From Luteithermobacter gelatinilyticus (GTDB taxonomy: Bacteria; Pseudomonadota; Alphaproteobacteria; Sphingomonadales; Emcibacteraceae), in assembly GCF_005849285.1 (NCBI RefSeq), contig NZ_CP040517.1, positions 2,114,501 to 2,178,500 of the forward strand: DNA of 64,000 bases. Reading direction: 5' to 3'. A program made the position numbers and the translations under genes. How positions within the stretch are numbered: the stretch's first letter is position 1; each line of letters begins with the position of its first letter. Positions 54,518 through 62,209 of the stretch are shown one piece after another. The notes beneath the pieces are model-generated. The model saw nothing but the letters and a program-made list of their open reading frames with translations. It did not search any database and was not told the DNA's origin.

Positions 54518-55123
54518 ATGAACATCACTCGCTGTCCGGCCTGCGGCGCCAGAATGCATGAGAGAATACGCGAGTCCGGCACGGTGTCCCCAAAAAAACG
54601 TGCACTGGTCTGCGACTTCTGTCATTACGAATACCATGCCCCTACCAATTGTGCACAAGGTATTGCGGGTGCGTCTGTGGCTTCCTGTTCCCCGGTGATT
54701 TTCCCCAAAGACATTGTAGAAAAAAGCGTCTTACGGTTACACAAGGTGTGCCCAAACGCCCTTGTGCATGTGGACCACATGTCCCCTTCCCGCTCGACTT
54801 TGCCCTCAGATGCGCAGCCGCTGCCCCATAACACAGCTCATCTGAAAAACCTTGATGCAATTCTTTCTGTTCTGGGACTGATATATGAAGAAGATCTGAA
54901 CCACTGGTTCCGGCAGCGTTATCAAAATCTGAGAAAAGGGGGAGTTCTAATGATGCTTGTACCTGTTAAGGGGCGGTTTGGCGCCGCGCCATACCAATCG
55001 GGTCAGCGGCATGTCTTCGGGCCGCGATCCCTGATGTATCTTCTGGAGCGGCACGGCTTCAAACTATATTGGAAAAGCCGGCTCCGGAAAAACCCGCTGT
55101 GGCTGATTGCGCGCAAGATGTGA
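54518..55123 (+). CDS. Zinc-ribbon protein with partial methyltransferase-like half
   Basis: 201 residues. An N-terminal Cys4 zinc ribbon is formed by CPACG and CDFCHYEYH (residues about 6-38). Residues about 110-200 resemble the second half of a class I SAM-dependent methyltransferase: LDAILSVLGLIYEEDLNHWF, then LRKGGVLMMLVPVKGRFG and LMYLLERHGFKLYWKSRLRK. The first half, with the glycine-rich SAM loop, is not recognisable in residues 40-105. It may be a degenerate enzyme or a fold I misread. It ends directly against the convergent ampG stop. Function unknown. Confidence 0.6.
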   Translation: MNITRCPACGARMHERIRESGTVSPKKRALVCDFCHYEYHAPTNCAQGIAGASVASCSPVIFPKDIVEKSVLRLHKVCPNALVHVDHMSPSRSTLPSDAQPLPHNTAHLKNLDAILSVLGLIYEEDLNHWFRQRYQNLRKGGVLMMLVPVKGRFGAAPYQSGQRHVFGPRSLMYLLERHGFKLYWKSRLRKNPLWLIARKM

Positions 55124-56485
55124 TCAGCTTTGCTGGCGCAGCTTCTCGGCCACGATTCCCCGACGGTTCATGGCCACAAGCAACAGAATCGCCGGCACCG
55201 CGGCAAAGGTGGTAAAAACAAAAAACGCCGCCGCGCCCCATTCGCTGTAAATAAAACCCGATGGCGCTGACAAAAACCCCCGTCCCACTGACGCCAGCGA
55301 GGACAGCAGTGCATATTGGGTCGCCGTATAGGCCAGATTGCACAGCCCGGACAAATAGGCAATGGCCACTGTCCCCCCCACACCGGAAGCAAAATTCTCA
55401 AACCCGATGGTAAAGGCCAGGAATGGCACATGATGGCCCAGCTCCGCCAGCACCGCAAAACTCAGGTTCGACACTGCCATCAGGATTGCGGAAATCAGCA
55501 GCCCTTTATAGGTACCGGCAACTTTCAGCAACAACCCGCCGGAAAAAATGCCTGCCAGCAAAGCGAAAAAACCCACTGTTTTATTGGCGAAAATAATTTC
55601 CACATTGGTAAACTCGTTATCCACAACCAGTTTCGGTGTCATGACCGAAGCCATGCCATCCCCCACTTTGAGCAACATGATAAACAACAGAATCACCAGC
55701 CAGCCACGCCGCTCCATAAACTCCTTGAACGGCACCACCACACTGAGATAAAGGTTTTCCACCAGCAGCGCCCCGGCAGACGGCAGCCGCCTTTCACCAC
55801 GCAGCCAGCGTTCCACCGCTCGGGTTTCCTTTTTGACCAGCTCCCGGCCATCGCCCTTCGGTTCCCCCATCAACAGCGCGGGGATCATGCCGAACAAAAT
55901 CTGTAGCGCCAGAATCCAATAAGCCACATGCCAGCCATATAACGCCGCCAGATATAACCCGCCCGCGCCGGAGACAAAATTGCCAATACGGTACCCAAAC
56001 TGGATCATGGCGGCCCCGGCGGGCAGTTCCTCGTCCTCAAGAATCTCGATCCGGTACGCGTCCAGCACAATATCCTGCGAGGCGCTCATGAACGCCACCA
56101 ACAATGCCGCCAGCCCTGTGAGCAGCGCCCCTTCCGCAGGCGAGGTACTGCCCATCAGCACAATAGACACCGTCAGCCCCGTCTGAATCACCAACAGCCA
56201 GGAGCGGCGGCGTCCCAGCCGGCCATGCAATCTTGGCAACTGCAGCCAGTCAATCAATGGAGCCCAGAGAAATTTCAGGCTGTAGGGCAAGGTCACCAGG
56301 CTGAGCACGCCAATGGTTTCCGGGCTCACCCCTTCCTGACTGAGCCAGTACCCCAGTGTGGACAACACCAAAGTCAGCGGAAAGCCGCTGGAAATCCCCA
56401 TACTGAAAATCCCCAGAAGCCGGGGTCTGCGGTAGATTTCTATGGCCTGCCACCAGCGGGAAAAATTCAATAAGGGATTTGTCAC
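55124..56485 (-). CDS. ampG: AmpG-like muropeptide transporter (MFS)
   Basis: 453 residues, 12-14 membrane helices. The N-terminal LLGIFSMGISSGFPLTLVLS, then LPYSLKFLWAPLIDWLQLPR, and SASQDIVLDAYRIEILEDEE are typical of AmpG permeases that import anhydro-muropeptides for cell-wall recycling. The start is GTG 56485 and lacks a clear ribosome site. The related RhtX/FptX-type siderophore transporters have a similar fold, but the SQD-x-DAYR motif favours AmpG. Confidence 0.85.
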   Translation of the reverse strand: MTNPLLNFSRWWQAIEIYRRPRLLGIFSMGISSGFPLTLVLSTLGYWLSQEGVSPETIGVLSLVTLPYSLKFLWAPLIDWLQLPRLHGRLGRRRSWLLVIQTGLTVSIVLMGSTSPAEGALLTGLAALLVAFMSASQDIVLDAYRIEILEDEELPAGAAMIQFGYRIGNFVSGAGGLYLAALYGWHVAYWILALQILFGMIPALLMGEPKGDGRELVKKETRAVERWLRGERRLPSAGALLVENLYLSVVVPFKEFMERRGWLVILLFIMLLKVGDGMASVMTPKLVVDNEFTNVEIIFANKTVGFFALLAGIFSGGLLLKVAGTYKGLLISAILMAVSNLSFAVLAELGHHVPFLAFTIGFENFASGVGGTVAIAYLSGLCNLAYTATQYALLSSLASVGRGFLSAPSGFIYSEWGAAAFFVFTTFAAVPAILLLVAMNRRGIVAEKLRQQS

Positions 56486-56607
56486 GGAATAGCGTCTCGA
56501 CCGGTTATTGTTCTCAGGGTTGGCGATATGTGTGTTGCGTGAGTGTGGCCGATCCGCCGTCCTGCGTCAAGGCAGGCTCTATGCAGAATGGGGATAATTA
56601 CCGGCCC

Positions 56608-58128
56608 CTAGAAAATATATTTCTTTTGACGGTAACTGAGTGCTTCGGCAATATGCCGCTGCCCAATACCCCCTGCCCCATCCAGATCCGCCAGCGTTCG
56701 CGCCACCCGCAACACCCGGTGGTAGCCCCGCGCTGTCAGTTTCATACTTTCCACTGCCTGCGCCAGGAGTTCCCGACCGGCATCATCCGGGCGCGCCACC
56801 TCTTCAAGGGCTTCGCCGTCCACCTCGGCATTGGTACGCACCTTGTCGCCCAGTCCCATCTTTCGATACCGGTCATTCTGGACCTCACGGGCGCGGGCCA
56901 CCCGCGCGGCCACCTCCCGGCTGCCATCCGCCGGGGGCGGCAGGGTCAGGTCGGCGGCGCTCACCGCCGGAACTTCGATATGAAGATCAATGCGGTCCAT
57001 CAAAGGACCGGATATTTTCGCCTGATAATCCGTCGCACAGCGTGGCGCCCGGCTACAGGCCCGGGCCGGATCATCCAGATAACCACAACGACACGGGTTC
57101 ATGGCGGAGATCAGCTGAAACCGCGCCGGATAGGTGACATGCATATTGGCGCGCGCCACTACCGCCTGCCCGCTCTCCAGAGGCTGGCGCAGACTGTCCA
57201 GCGCCCCGCGCTGAAATTCCGCCAACTCGTCCAGGAACAGCACCCCCCGATGCGCCAGCGATACTTCGCCGGGGCGGGCCTTAACCCCGCCGCCCGTGAG
57301 CGCCGCCATGGACGCGGAATGATGAGGGTTGCGAAAAGGGCGCTGGCGGGTAATCCTTCCTTCTGTCAACAGCCCCGCCACTGAGGAAATCATGCTGACT
57401 TCCAGGATTTCCAACGCCTCCATCGGCGGCAGAATACCCGGCAGACGCGCCGCCAACATGGACTTCCCGGACCCTGGTGGGCCGATCATATTCAGATTAT
57501 GACCACCGGCCGCCGCCACCTCCAGCGCTCTTTTAGCGCTTTCCTGTCCTTTAATATCCTTCAGATCTGGATAGGACCCGTCTTCACCCCCAACGATCGG
57601 GGTCGGTGCCTCAAGAAGCTGGGTTCCCTTTAAGTGATTAATCAACGCCAACAGATGAGCAGCGGCAACGATTTCAATTTCCCCGGCCCAGGCCGCCTCG
57701 CCCCCACAGGCCGCCGGACAGATCAGCCCAAGATCCTCACCAAGGGCGAGCATGGCTGATGGCAGTACCCCCGGCACGGCCTGCAGGCCACCATCAAGTC
57801 CCAGTTCTCCCAGGACCAGGTATCCGTCCACCATGTCACTGGCCACGGCGCTCATGGCCACCAGAAGTCCCAACGCAATGGGCAGGTCATAATGGCTGCC
57901 TTCCTTTGGCAGGTCCGCCGGCGCAAGATTAACGGTGATACGCTTGGGTGGCAGCGCCAGACCGATGGCCCCAAGGGCGGCGCGCACCCGTTCCCGGCTT
58001 TCCGCCACCGCTTTGTCGGGAAGTCCCACTATGGTGAAGCTGGGCAGACCACTGGCGATCTGCACCTGTACATCCACCAGACGCGCTTCAATCCCGACAA
58101 AGGCTACTGTCCCGATATGGGCAACCAT
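56608..58128 (-). CDS. comM: YifB/ComM-family Mg-chelatase-like AAA+ ATPase
   Basis: 506 residues. An N-terminal Lon-protease-like S5 fold domain (VGIEARLVDVQVQIASGLPS) is followed by the AAA+ core: Walker A MIGPPGSGKSMLAARLPG near residue 217 and Walker B GVLFLDELAEFQRGALDSL. A C-terminal Mg-chelatase helical domain ends the protein. ComM-type proteins are helicases aiding branch migration during natural transformation. The stop is at 56608; two zinc-site Cys pairs (NPCRCGYLDDPARACSRAPR) match the family. Confidence 0.92.
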   Translation of the reverse strand: MVAHIGTVAFVGIEARLVDVQVQIASGLPSFTIVGLPDKAVAESRERVRAALGAIGLALPPKRITVNLAPADLPKEGSHYDLPIALGLLVAMSAVASDMVDGYLVLGELGLDGGLQAVPGVLPSAMLALGEDLGLICPAACGGEAAWAGEIEIVAAAHLLALINHLKGTQLLEAPTPIVGGEDGSYPDLKDIKGQESAKRALEVAAAGGHNLNMIGPPGSGKSMLAARLPGILPPMEALEILEVSMISSVAGLLTEGRITRQRPFRNPHHSASMAALTGGGVKARPGEVSLAHRGVLFLDELAEFQRGALDSLRQPLESGQAVVARANMHVTYPARFQLISAMNPCRCGYLDDPARACSRAPRCATDYQAKISGPLMDRIDLHIEVPAVSAADLTLPPPADGSREVAARVARAREVQNDRYRKMGLGDKVRTNAEVDGEALEEVARPDDAGRELLAQAVESMKLTARGYHRVLRVARTLADLDGAGGIGQRHIAEALSYRQKKYIF

Positions 58129-58193
58129 CCCCCAACTCCCCCTGTTTTGTCCTATTTACAGGGTAACAGCAATCATGACGGGAAAAAAGCCTC

Positions 58194-58245
58194 TAGAGTG
58201 AATTGTGAAGAGGTAGAGTCGTCATGGCGAGACGCGACGGCGACA
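58194..58245. repeat. Palindromic element half joined to a family 2 repeat
   Basis: TA-GAGTGAATTGTGAAGAGG followed at 58219 by GTCGTCATGGCGAGACGCGA and CGGCGAC. It joins a half element of family 1 to one of family 2, like the bfr downstream region. It lies in the promoter zone of comM. Confidence 0.55.
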
Positions 58246-58313
58246 ATAAATAAAACATCAGACATTCAAAGGAAACAGGTCACATCTTCGAGAAAACGGG
58301 TTTCTGGGGAAAC

Positions 58314-59003
58314 TCAGACAAATGATAGGGATTCAAGGAAGCCTTCACGGCCTTTCTTTTTCCCGCGTTTTTCCGCATCGCCGTTTTTATCCTGATGATC
58401 ACAGCTGTAATTGCGGGGAGCGGGCAAGGAATGATTTTTGGCTGAATGATTTTTAACTGCCGGGGCGCGTGGCGGTATCACCGGCGCAATATTCCCGGTA
58501 ACCTTTTCCGCGGCAACATGAATATCTTTCACCTCAAGAAGAACGTGTTTGATCTGTTTTTCCGCCTCTCGAATCTGCAAAGTAATTTCCGCCAAAATCT
58601 CTTTGCGCAGAGCATCCGGAATGCGCGCCTGTCTTGCGACTTTTCCCAACGCCTTTGTCAGCTCATTAAGCCGGTGTTCCTGAACGACGAGTTCCTGTTC
58701 ACGGGTCGCCAACAACTGTTCCAGTTCTCTCACTTCATGGCGTTTCAGGGCATCTGCATAGACGCGCGCGTGCGCTTCATCAATTACTTCGGCAGGATGA
58801 AAGATCACATCTTCACTGATCTGGGAAGAAACCCGGACCAATGACGCGGAAGGCAGCCCCCCGTTCATGGCACGTTCTGCATGATCAGCAGCATTTCCAT
58901 GAAGCAGAGTGCCGGCGCCTACGGACATACCGGCCACAACCAGCAACGCCAGACAGAGTCCGGCGAGTTTGTCAATGACTGTCATGTCCTTGAAAGGTTT
59001 CAT
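58314..59003 (-). CDS. Membrane-anchored coiled-coil protein, unknown
   Basis: 229 residues. An N-terminal membrane helix (about residues 13-31, LAGLCLALLVVAGMSVGAG) resembles the first helix of sensory proteins. A long charged coiled coil follows (residues about 75-170; REQELVVQEHRLNELTKALG, EKQIKHVLLEVKDIHVAAEK), then a Pro-rich turn and a basic C-terminal tail with a repeated KNHS. It has no recognisable catalytic domain. GGGAAAAG precedes the ATG. It lies downstream of the AMIN/barrel gene, 166 bases away. Confidence 0.65.
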   Translation of the reverse strand: MKPFKDMTVIDKLAGLCLALLVVAGMSVGAGTLLHGNAADHAERAMNGGLPSASLVRVSSQISEDVIFHPAEVIDEAHARVYADALKRHEVRELEQLLATREQELVVQEHRLNELTKALGKVARQARIPDALRKEILAEITLQIREAEKQIKHVLLEVKDIHVAAEKVTGNIAPVIPPRAPAVKNHSAKNHSLPAPRNYSCDHQDKNGDAEKRGKKKGREGFLESLSFV

Positions 59004-59169
59004 CTTTTCCCTATGCGGCTGAAGAATATCCCTATCCTTTTAGGTCTTGCAGTATAAGATGAATTCACAACCGACGCAATAGCTTACTGGCTCTGACGGC
59101 CGGCTCTCACCAAAAAGTGAAGATCACCGGTTCCTGTGAGGTTGCGAGGGTTTCTGAAAAATATTGGAC

Positions 59170-61059
59170 CTAAAAATATCGGGCCACACGCAACTGTAGG
59201 AAATCATCCCGGCTGATCGGAAACAACGGGTCGGTCATGGGCACATTCAGGAAAAACCGTGCATCCAGGGAAATTTTCCAATAATCCCCGAGACGGCGAC
59301 TGCCTTCCAGATTGATAAATTTGGCGGAACTGTCCAGATCCAACAGGGCCCCAAACAGAAGTTCCGTGCTGTCCACATCATTGGCGGTCCAGCGCAACCC
59401 CACGAATATATCGTCTTCCAGCAGACTGGGAGCCAGCTCGCCCCGATCATCATAGCTGTATTCCGCCAACAGTCCCAGATCAGAGTCCCCGCCGAACGCC
59501 CCATAGAGCGTATATTCCACTCCCCCGGCCAGGGCAAAGAAATCATCGCCCCACGGGCTGCCCTCGTTACCGCTCTGATAGATGGCTTCCAGTTTCCATA
59601 AAAAACCACCTCGTGTGGCCTGCACGTCGACCCCCGTCTGGTCAATCAGGTCATAACGGGGAATAAGCACTGGCTGGCCATTTCCGTCCACACCCATGAC
59701 AAAGGACGGATCGCGTCCGGTGCCGTGAAAATGATACAGCCCAATATCAAAATCCCCCACCACACGGCTCCAACGCAGGGCCCAGTCCAGATGCCATTCT
59801 TCCGCCTCCGCCTCGTAAATGGCCCGCTCTTCATCCACCGGCAAGGCGAAACGCAGGCGACCATCGCGGCCGGGGAAGCGTCGTTCCCGGAAATAGGTCA
59901 TGAAATAGGCGGAAAAGGTACCGAAATCGGTCATATAGCTGAGACTGACCATCGGCTGGCCCAGCTTGTCTTCCTGGTCCACATCCTCCAGCATGTCATC
60001 CTGATTGAGAATATCCACCAGATGATTGGATTCCGTCACGCCCCAGAACACCGTATTGATACCGGCCGTCACCGTAAGGGGGCCAAAAACGCCAAGCCAT
60101 TTGAACTCACGCACGTCAAAATGACTGCGCTCCTCATCGGCAAGGTCCACTCGGCCAAACAGATTGGCAATAAAAATATGGTCGCCGCTTTCCGACACAT
60201 ATTCCAGGCGCGGTTCAGCCGCAAAGGAGAGGGTCCCATCATCCTGCCCGGGAAAACCTGCCGACTGGGTAAACAGGCGTCCCTCGCTTTCCACATAACC
60301 GGAAAAGCTGAACCCGTCATAATCGTCATCATACACCGTGTCGTCATACACCGCGGCGTCATAATTCGGCATTACGGTCTGTGTTTCACCAGAAGAGCGG
60401 TCATCAAGAGAAGGCGTGTCCTCCAGCGCGGAAAGCTCAGACGTGGGCCCTGCCGCCTCCTTTTTATCCCAACTTGCCGGTTTCGGCGGGATTTCCCCCG
60501 TCTTGCCCGGCGGCGCTTCTTGCGACTTCTGGTCAGCCTGTTGCGCCAGCATCCGGCGGTTCCACTCGGCTTCACTGACCGGCTTCAGATCAAAAACAAA
60601 ACGATAGGGGCGGTTCTGATCGGGACGTAATGCAAAACTGCGCGATACCGTTGCCGGGTGGCGCAACGGAAAGGTGATTTCCATATTATCGCCGTGCCAC
60701 CCCACCCGGATTCCCTTGAGCACCCCGACGGCCTCAAAATCTTTGGCCAGTTCCCCGGCCTCCCCCGCCAATGCCTGGTTTTCCAGAAGAATCTTGAGTT
60801 GATGGGGATTGTCTTCATAGAGCAGGGCATAGCGCACAGATTCCGTCAGATCCACCACCACACGGGTCATGTCGGGATGTGCCCCGCTTCTGATTGCCAG
60901 CACCTTTGCCCAACTGGGACTCATGATCGGCATGATCCCCGAGCACAACAACGCCACCGCAGCAATCATCCTGCCACGATACCATGCTCTTCGTTTCAGA
61001 GCCCTTCCACGTTTCAGAGGCTGTTGTGGTGGTTGAGTTTTTGTTCGGTTAACCGACAC
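59170..61059 (-). CDS. AMIN-domain outer-membrane beta-barrel protein
   Basis: 629 residues. After an export signal (about residues 31-51, MIAAVALLCSGIMPIMSPSW with Arg-rich residues before it) comes an AMIN-like domain (residues about 52-160, LAIRSGAHPDMTRVVVDLTE, ending RPYRFVFDLKPV). A linker rich in Asp/Glu/Pro precedes a beta-barrel (residues about 250-629) made of alternating strands and ending in DDFLQLRVARYF; the terminal Phe is typical of BAM substrates. GTG 61059 has AAGG upstream. AMIN domains bind peptidoglycan, so it may be an anchored outer-membrane channel of the adjacent RND/LolA-like exporter. Confidence 0.75.
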   Translation of the reverse strand: MSVNRTKTQPPQQPLKRGRALKRRAWYRGRMIAAVALLCSGIMPIMSPSWAKVLAIRSGAHPDMTRVVVDLTESVRYALLYEDNPHQLKILLENQALAGEAGELAKDFEAVGVLKGIRVGWHGDNMEITFPLRHPATVSRSFALRPDQNRPYRFVFDLKPVSEAEWNRRMLAQQADQKSQEAPPGKTGEIPPKPASWDKKEAAGPTSELSALEDTPSLDDRSSGETQTVMPNYDAAVYDDTVYDDDYDGFSFSGYVESEGRLFTQSAGFPGQDDGTLSFAAEPRLEYVSESGDHIFIANLFGRVDLADEERSHFDVREFKWLGVFGPLTVTAGINTVFWGVTESNHLVDILNQDDMLEDVDQEDKLGQPMVSLSYMTDFGTFSAYFMTYFRERRFPGRDGRLRFALPVDEERAIYEAEAEEWHLDWALRWSRVVGDFDIGLYHFHGTGRDPSFVMGVDGNGQPVLIPRYDLIDQTGVDVQATRGGFLWKLEAIYQSGNEGSPWGDDFFALAGGVEYTLYGAFGGDSDLGLLAEYSYDDRGELAPSLLEDDIFVGLRWTANDVDSTELLFGALLDLDSSAKFINLEGSRRLGDYWKISLDARFFLNVPMTDPLFPISRDDFLQLRVARYF

Positions 61060-61348
61060 TTGGCCTTACCCCTTTGGTCATTCAACGAGTCTCGGAAAAT
61101 CTGACAGAAACAAATGTACAAGCCGATAAAAACCAATGGCATTTAATGTGCTTTTTCTGCGAAGTTGAATAAAGTTTTTCATTACTGACGCATAACGTCT
61201 TCGCGCCTTAAGGTTAATTTTCCCCTCCCGAGTATGCCGACAACCTTAGCCCGCGTTAACCATAAATAAAGCAGAAAGTCCGCCCCTGAGGGGCAAACTG
61301 GTCGAAAAAACGCAGAATTCCTGGAGTTTATTCCGGGGCTTTCGCAAA
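61060..61348. other. 289-base gap without a gene
   Basis: It separates the LolA-like gene from the barrel gene on the same strand. GCCCC-TGA-GGGGC at about 61284-61296 is a small stem that may act as a weak minus-strand terminator; the rest shows nothing recognised. Confidence 0.5.
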
Positions 61349-62209
61349 TTATTTTGCCGTCTGCATACGCTGGCGGGTGAAATCCCGTTCCTCAAGCCCC
61401 ACCCGGAAGTCGAACCGACTCCACAGCAGGCGAGTCGTTTTTCCCGTCAGGGCATTAACCATATACATATCATGGGCCCGCCAGAATTTATCGAGATATT
61501 TTCGGTAATCGGAAAAGGTCAGGGTCTTGAGCAAATCACCCCGCCGGTTATAAAATTCGATTTTCTGAAACCGGTATTCCTGTTTGTCGATCCAGTTAAT
61601 CAGCTTGCTGTAGCCGGAATCCTCATACAACGGATAGGATTCCACCACAAAACACTCCAGATCGCCGCCAGAACCATCGCCCCCATCCCCACAGGGTTCG
61701 TCTCTCAGCCATTTATAGCTGTATTTACCCACCTCACGCGATGACATATCCTCATAGGCGAATTCACTGCCCATGAAGGGACCGGATTTATTGCGGCTGT
61801 CGATCCGTTTAATGCGCCCTTTCTGCCCCAGGGCCGGCAGATACATCCACTGATCATCCGGTTCCAGGATTTTGGAGTGGGTCAACAGCACGGTCCCCTT
61901 GACGTCTCGCGGTTGGTCAAAAATCACAAGCGACTTGTCACCCAGCCCTTCTTCCGGCACTTCAAGAGTTTTGATTTTCAGTTCCCGGCGGCTGATCTTG
62001 CCCTGCCGGTTGCTAAGTATCATCTGTAATTCCGCCACGCTGTCGCCGAACCCGCTGTCCCTGCGGTCGGCTTCCTCGGCGATGGCCAGGCCTTTTTCCT
62101 CGGCCGTTTGCGTCATGCCCTGATGGGGCAGAACAAAAAATCCTGCCATCAGCAAAGCTGCCATCCGGCTAACCGTCAGAAAATCAGGCTTTCTGTTCGG
62201 AAAGAGCAT
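61349..62209 (-). CDS. Outer-membrane lipoprotein-sorting (LolA-like) protein
   Basis: 286 residues. A signal peptide (VSRMAALLMAGFFVLPHQGM) is followed by the COG2834-type LolA-like fold: TVLLTHSKILEPDDQWMYLP, KRIDSRNKSGPFMGSEFAYE and KYLDKFWRAHDMYMVNALTG. This family is repeatedly encoded beside MMPL-type RND proteins and probably carries a lipid or hydrophobic cargo across the periplasm. ATG 62209 has GGGAG upstream and overlaps the RND gene end by 26 bases, so the two are translationally coupled. Confidence 0.85.
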   Translation of the reverse strand: MLFPNRKPDFLTVSRMAALLMAGFFVLPHQGMTQTAEEKGLAIAEEADRRDSGFGDSVAELQMILSNRQGKISRRELKIKTLEVPEEGLGDKSLVIFDQPRDVKGTVLLTHSKILEPDDQWMYLPALGQKGRIKRIDSRNKSGPFMGSEFAYEDMSSREVGKYSYKWLRDEPCGDGGDGSGGDLECFVVESYPLYEDSGYSKLINWIDKQEYRFQKIEFYNRRGDLLKTLTFSDYRKYLDKFWRAHDMYMVNALTGKTTRLLWSRFDFRVGLEERDFTRQRMQTAK

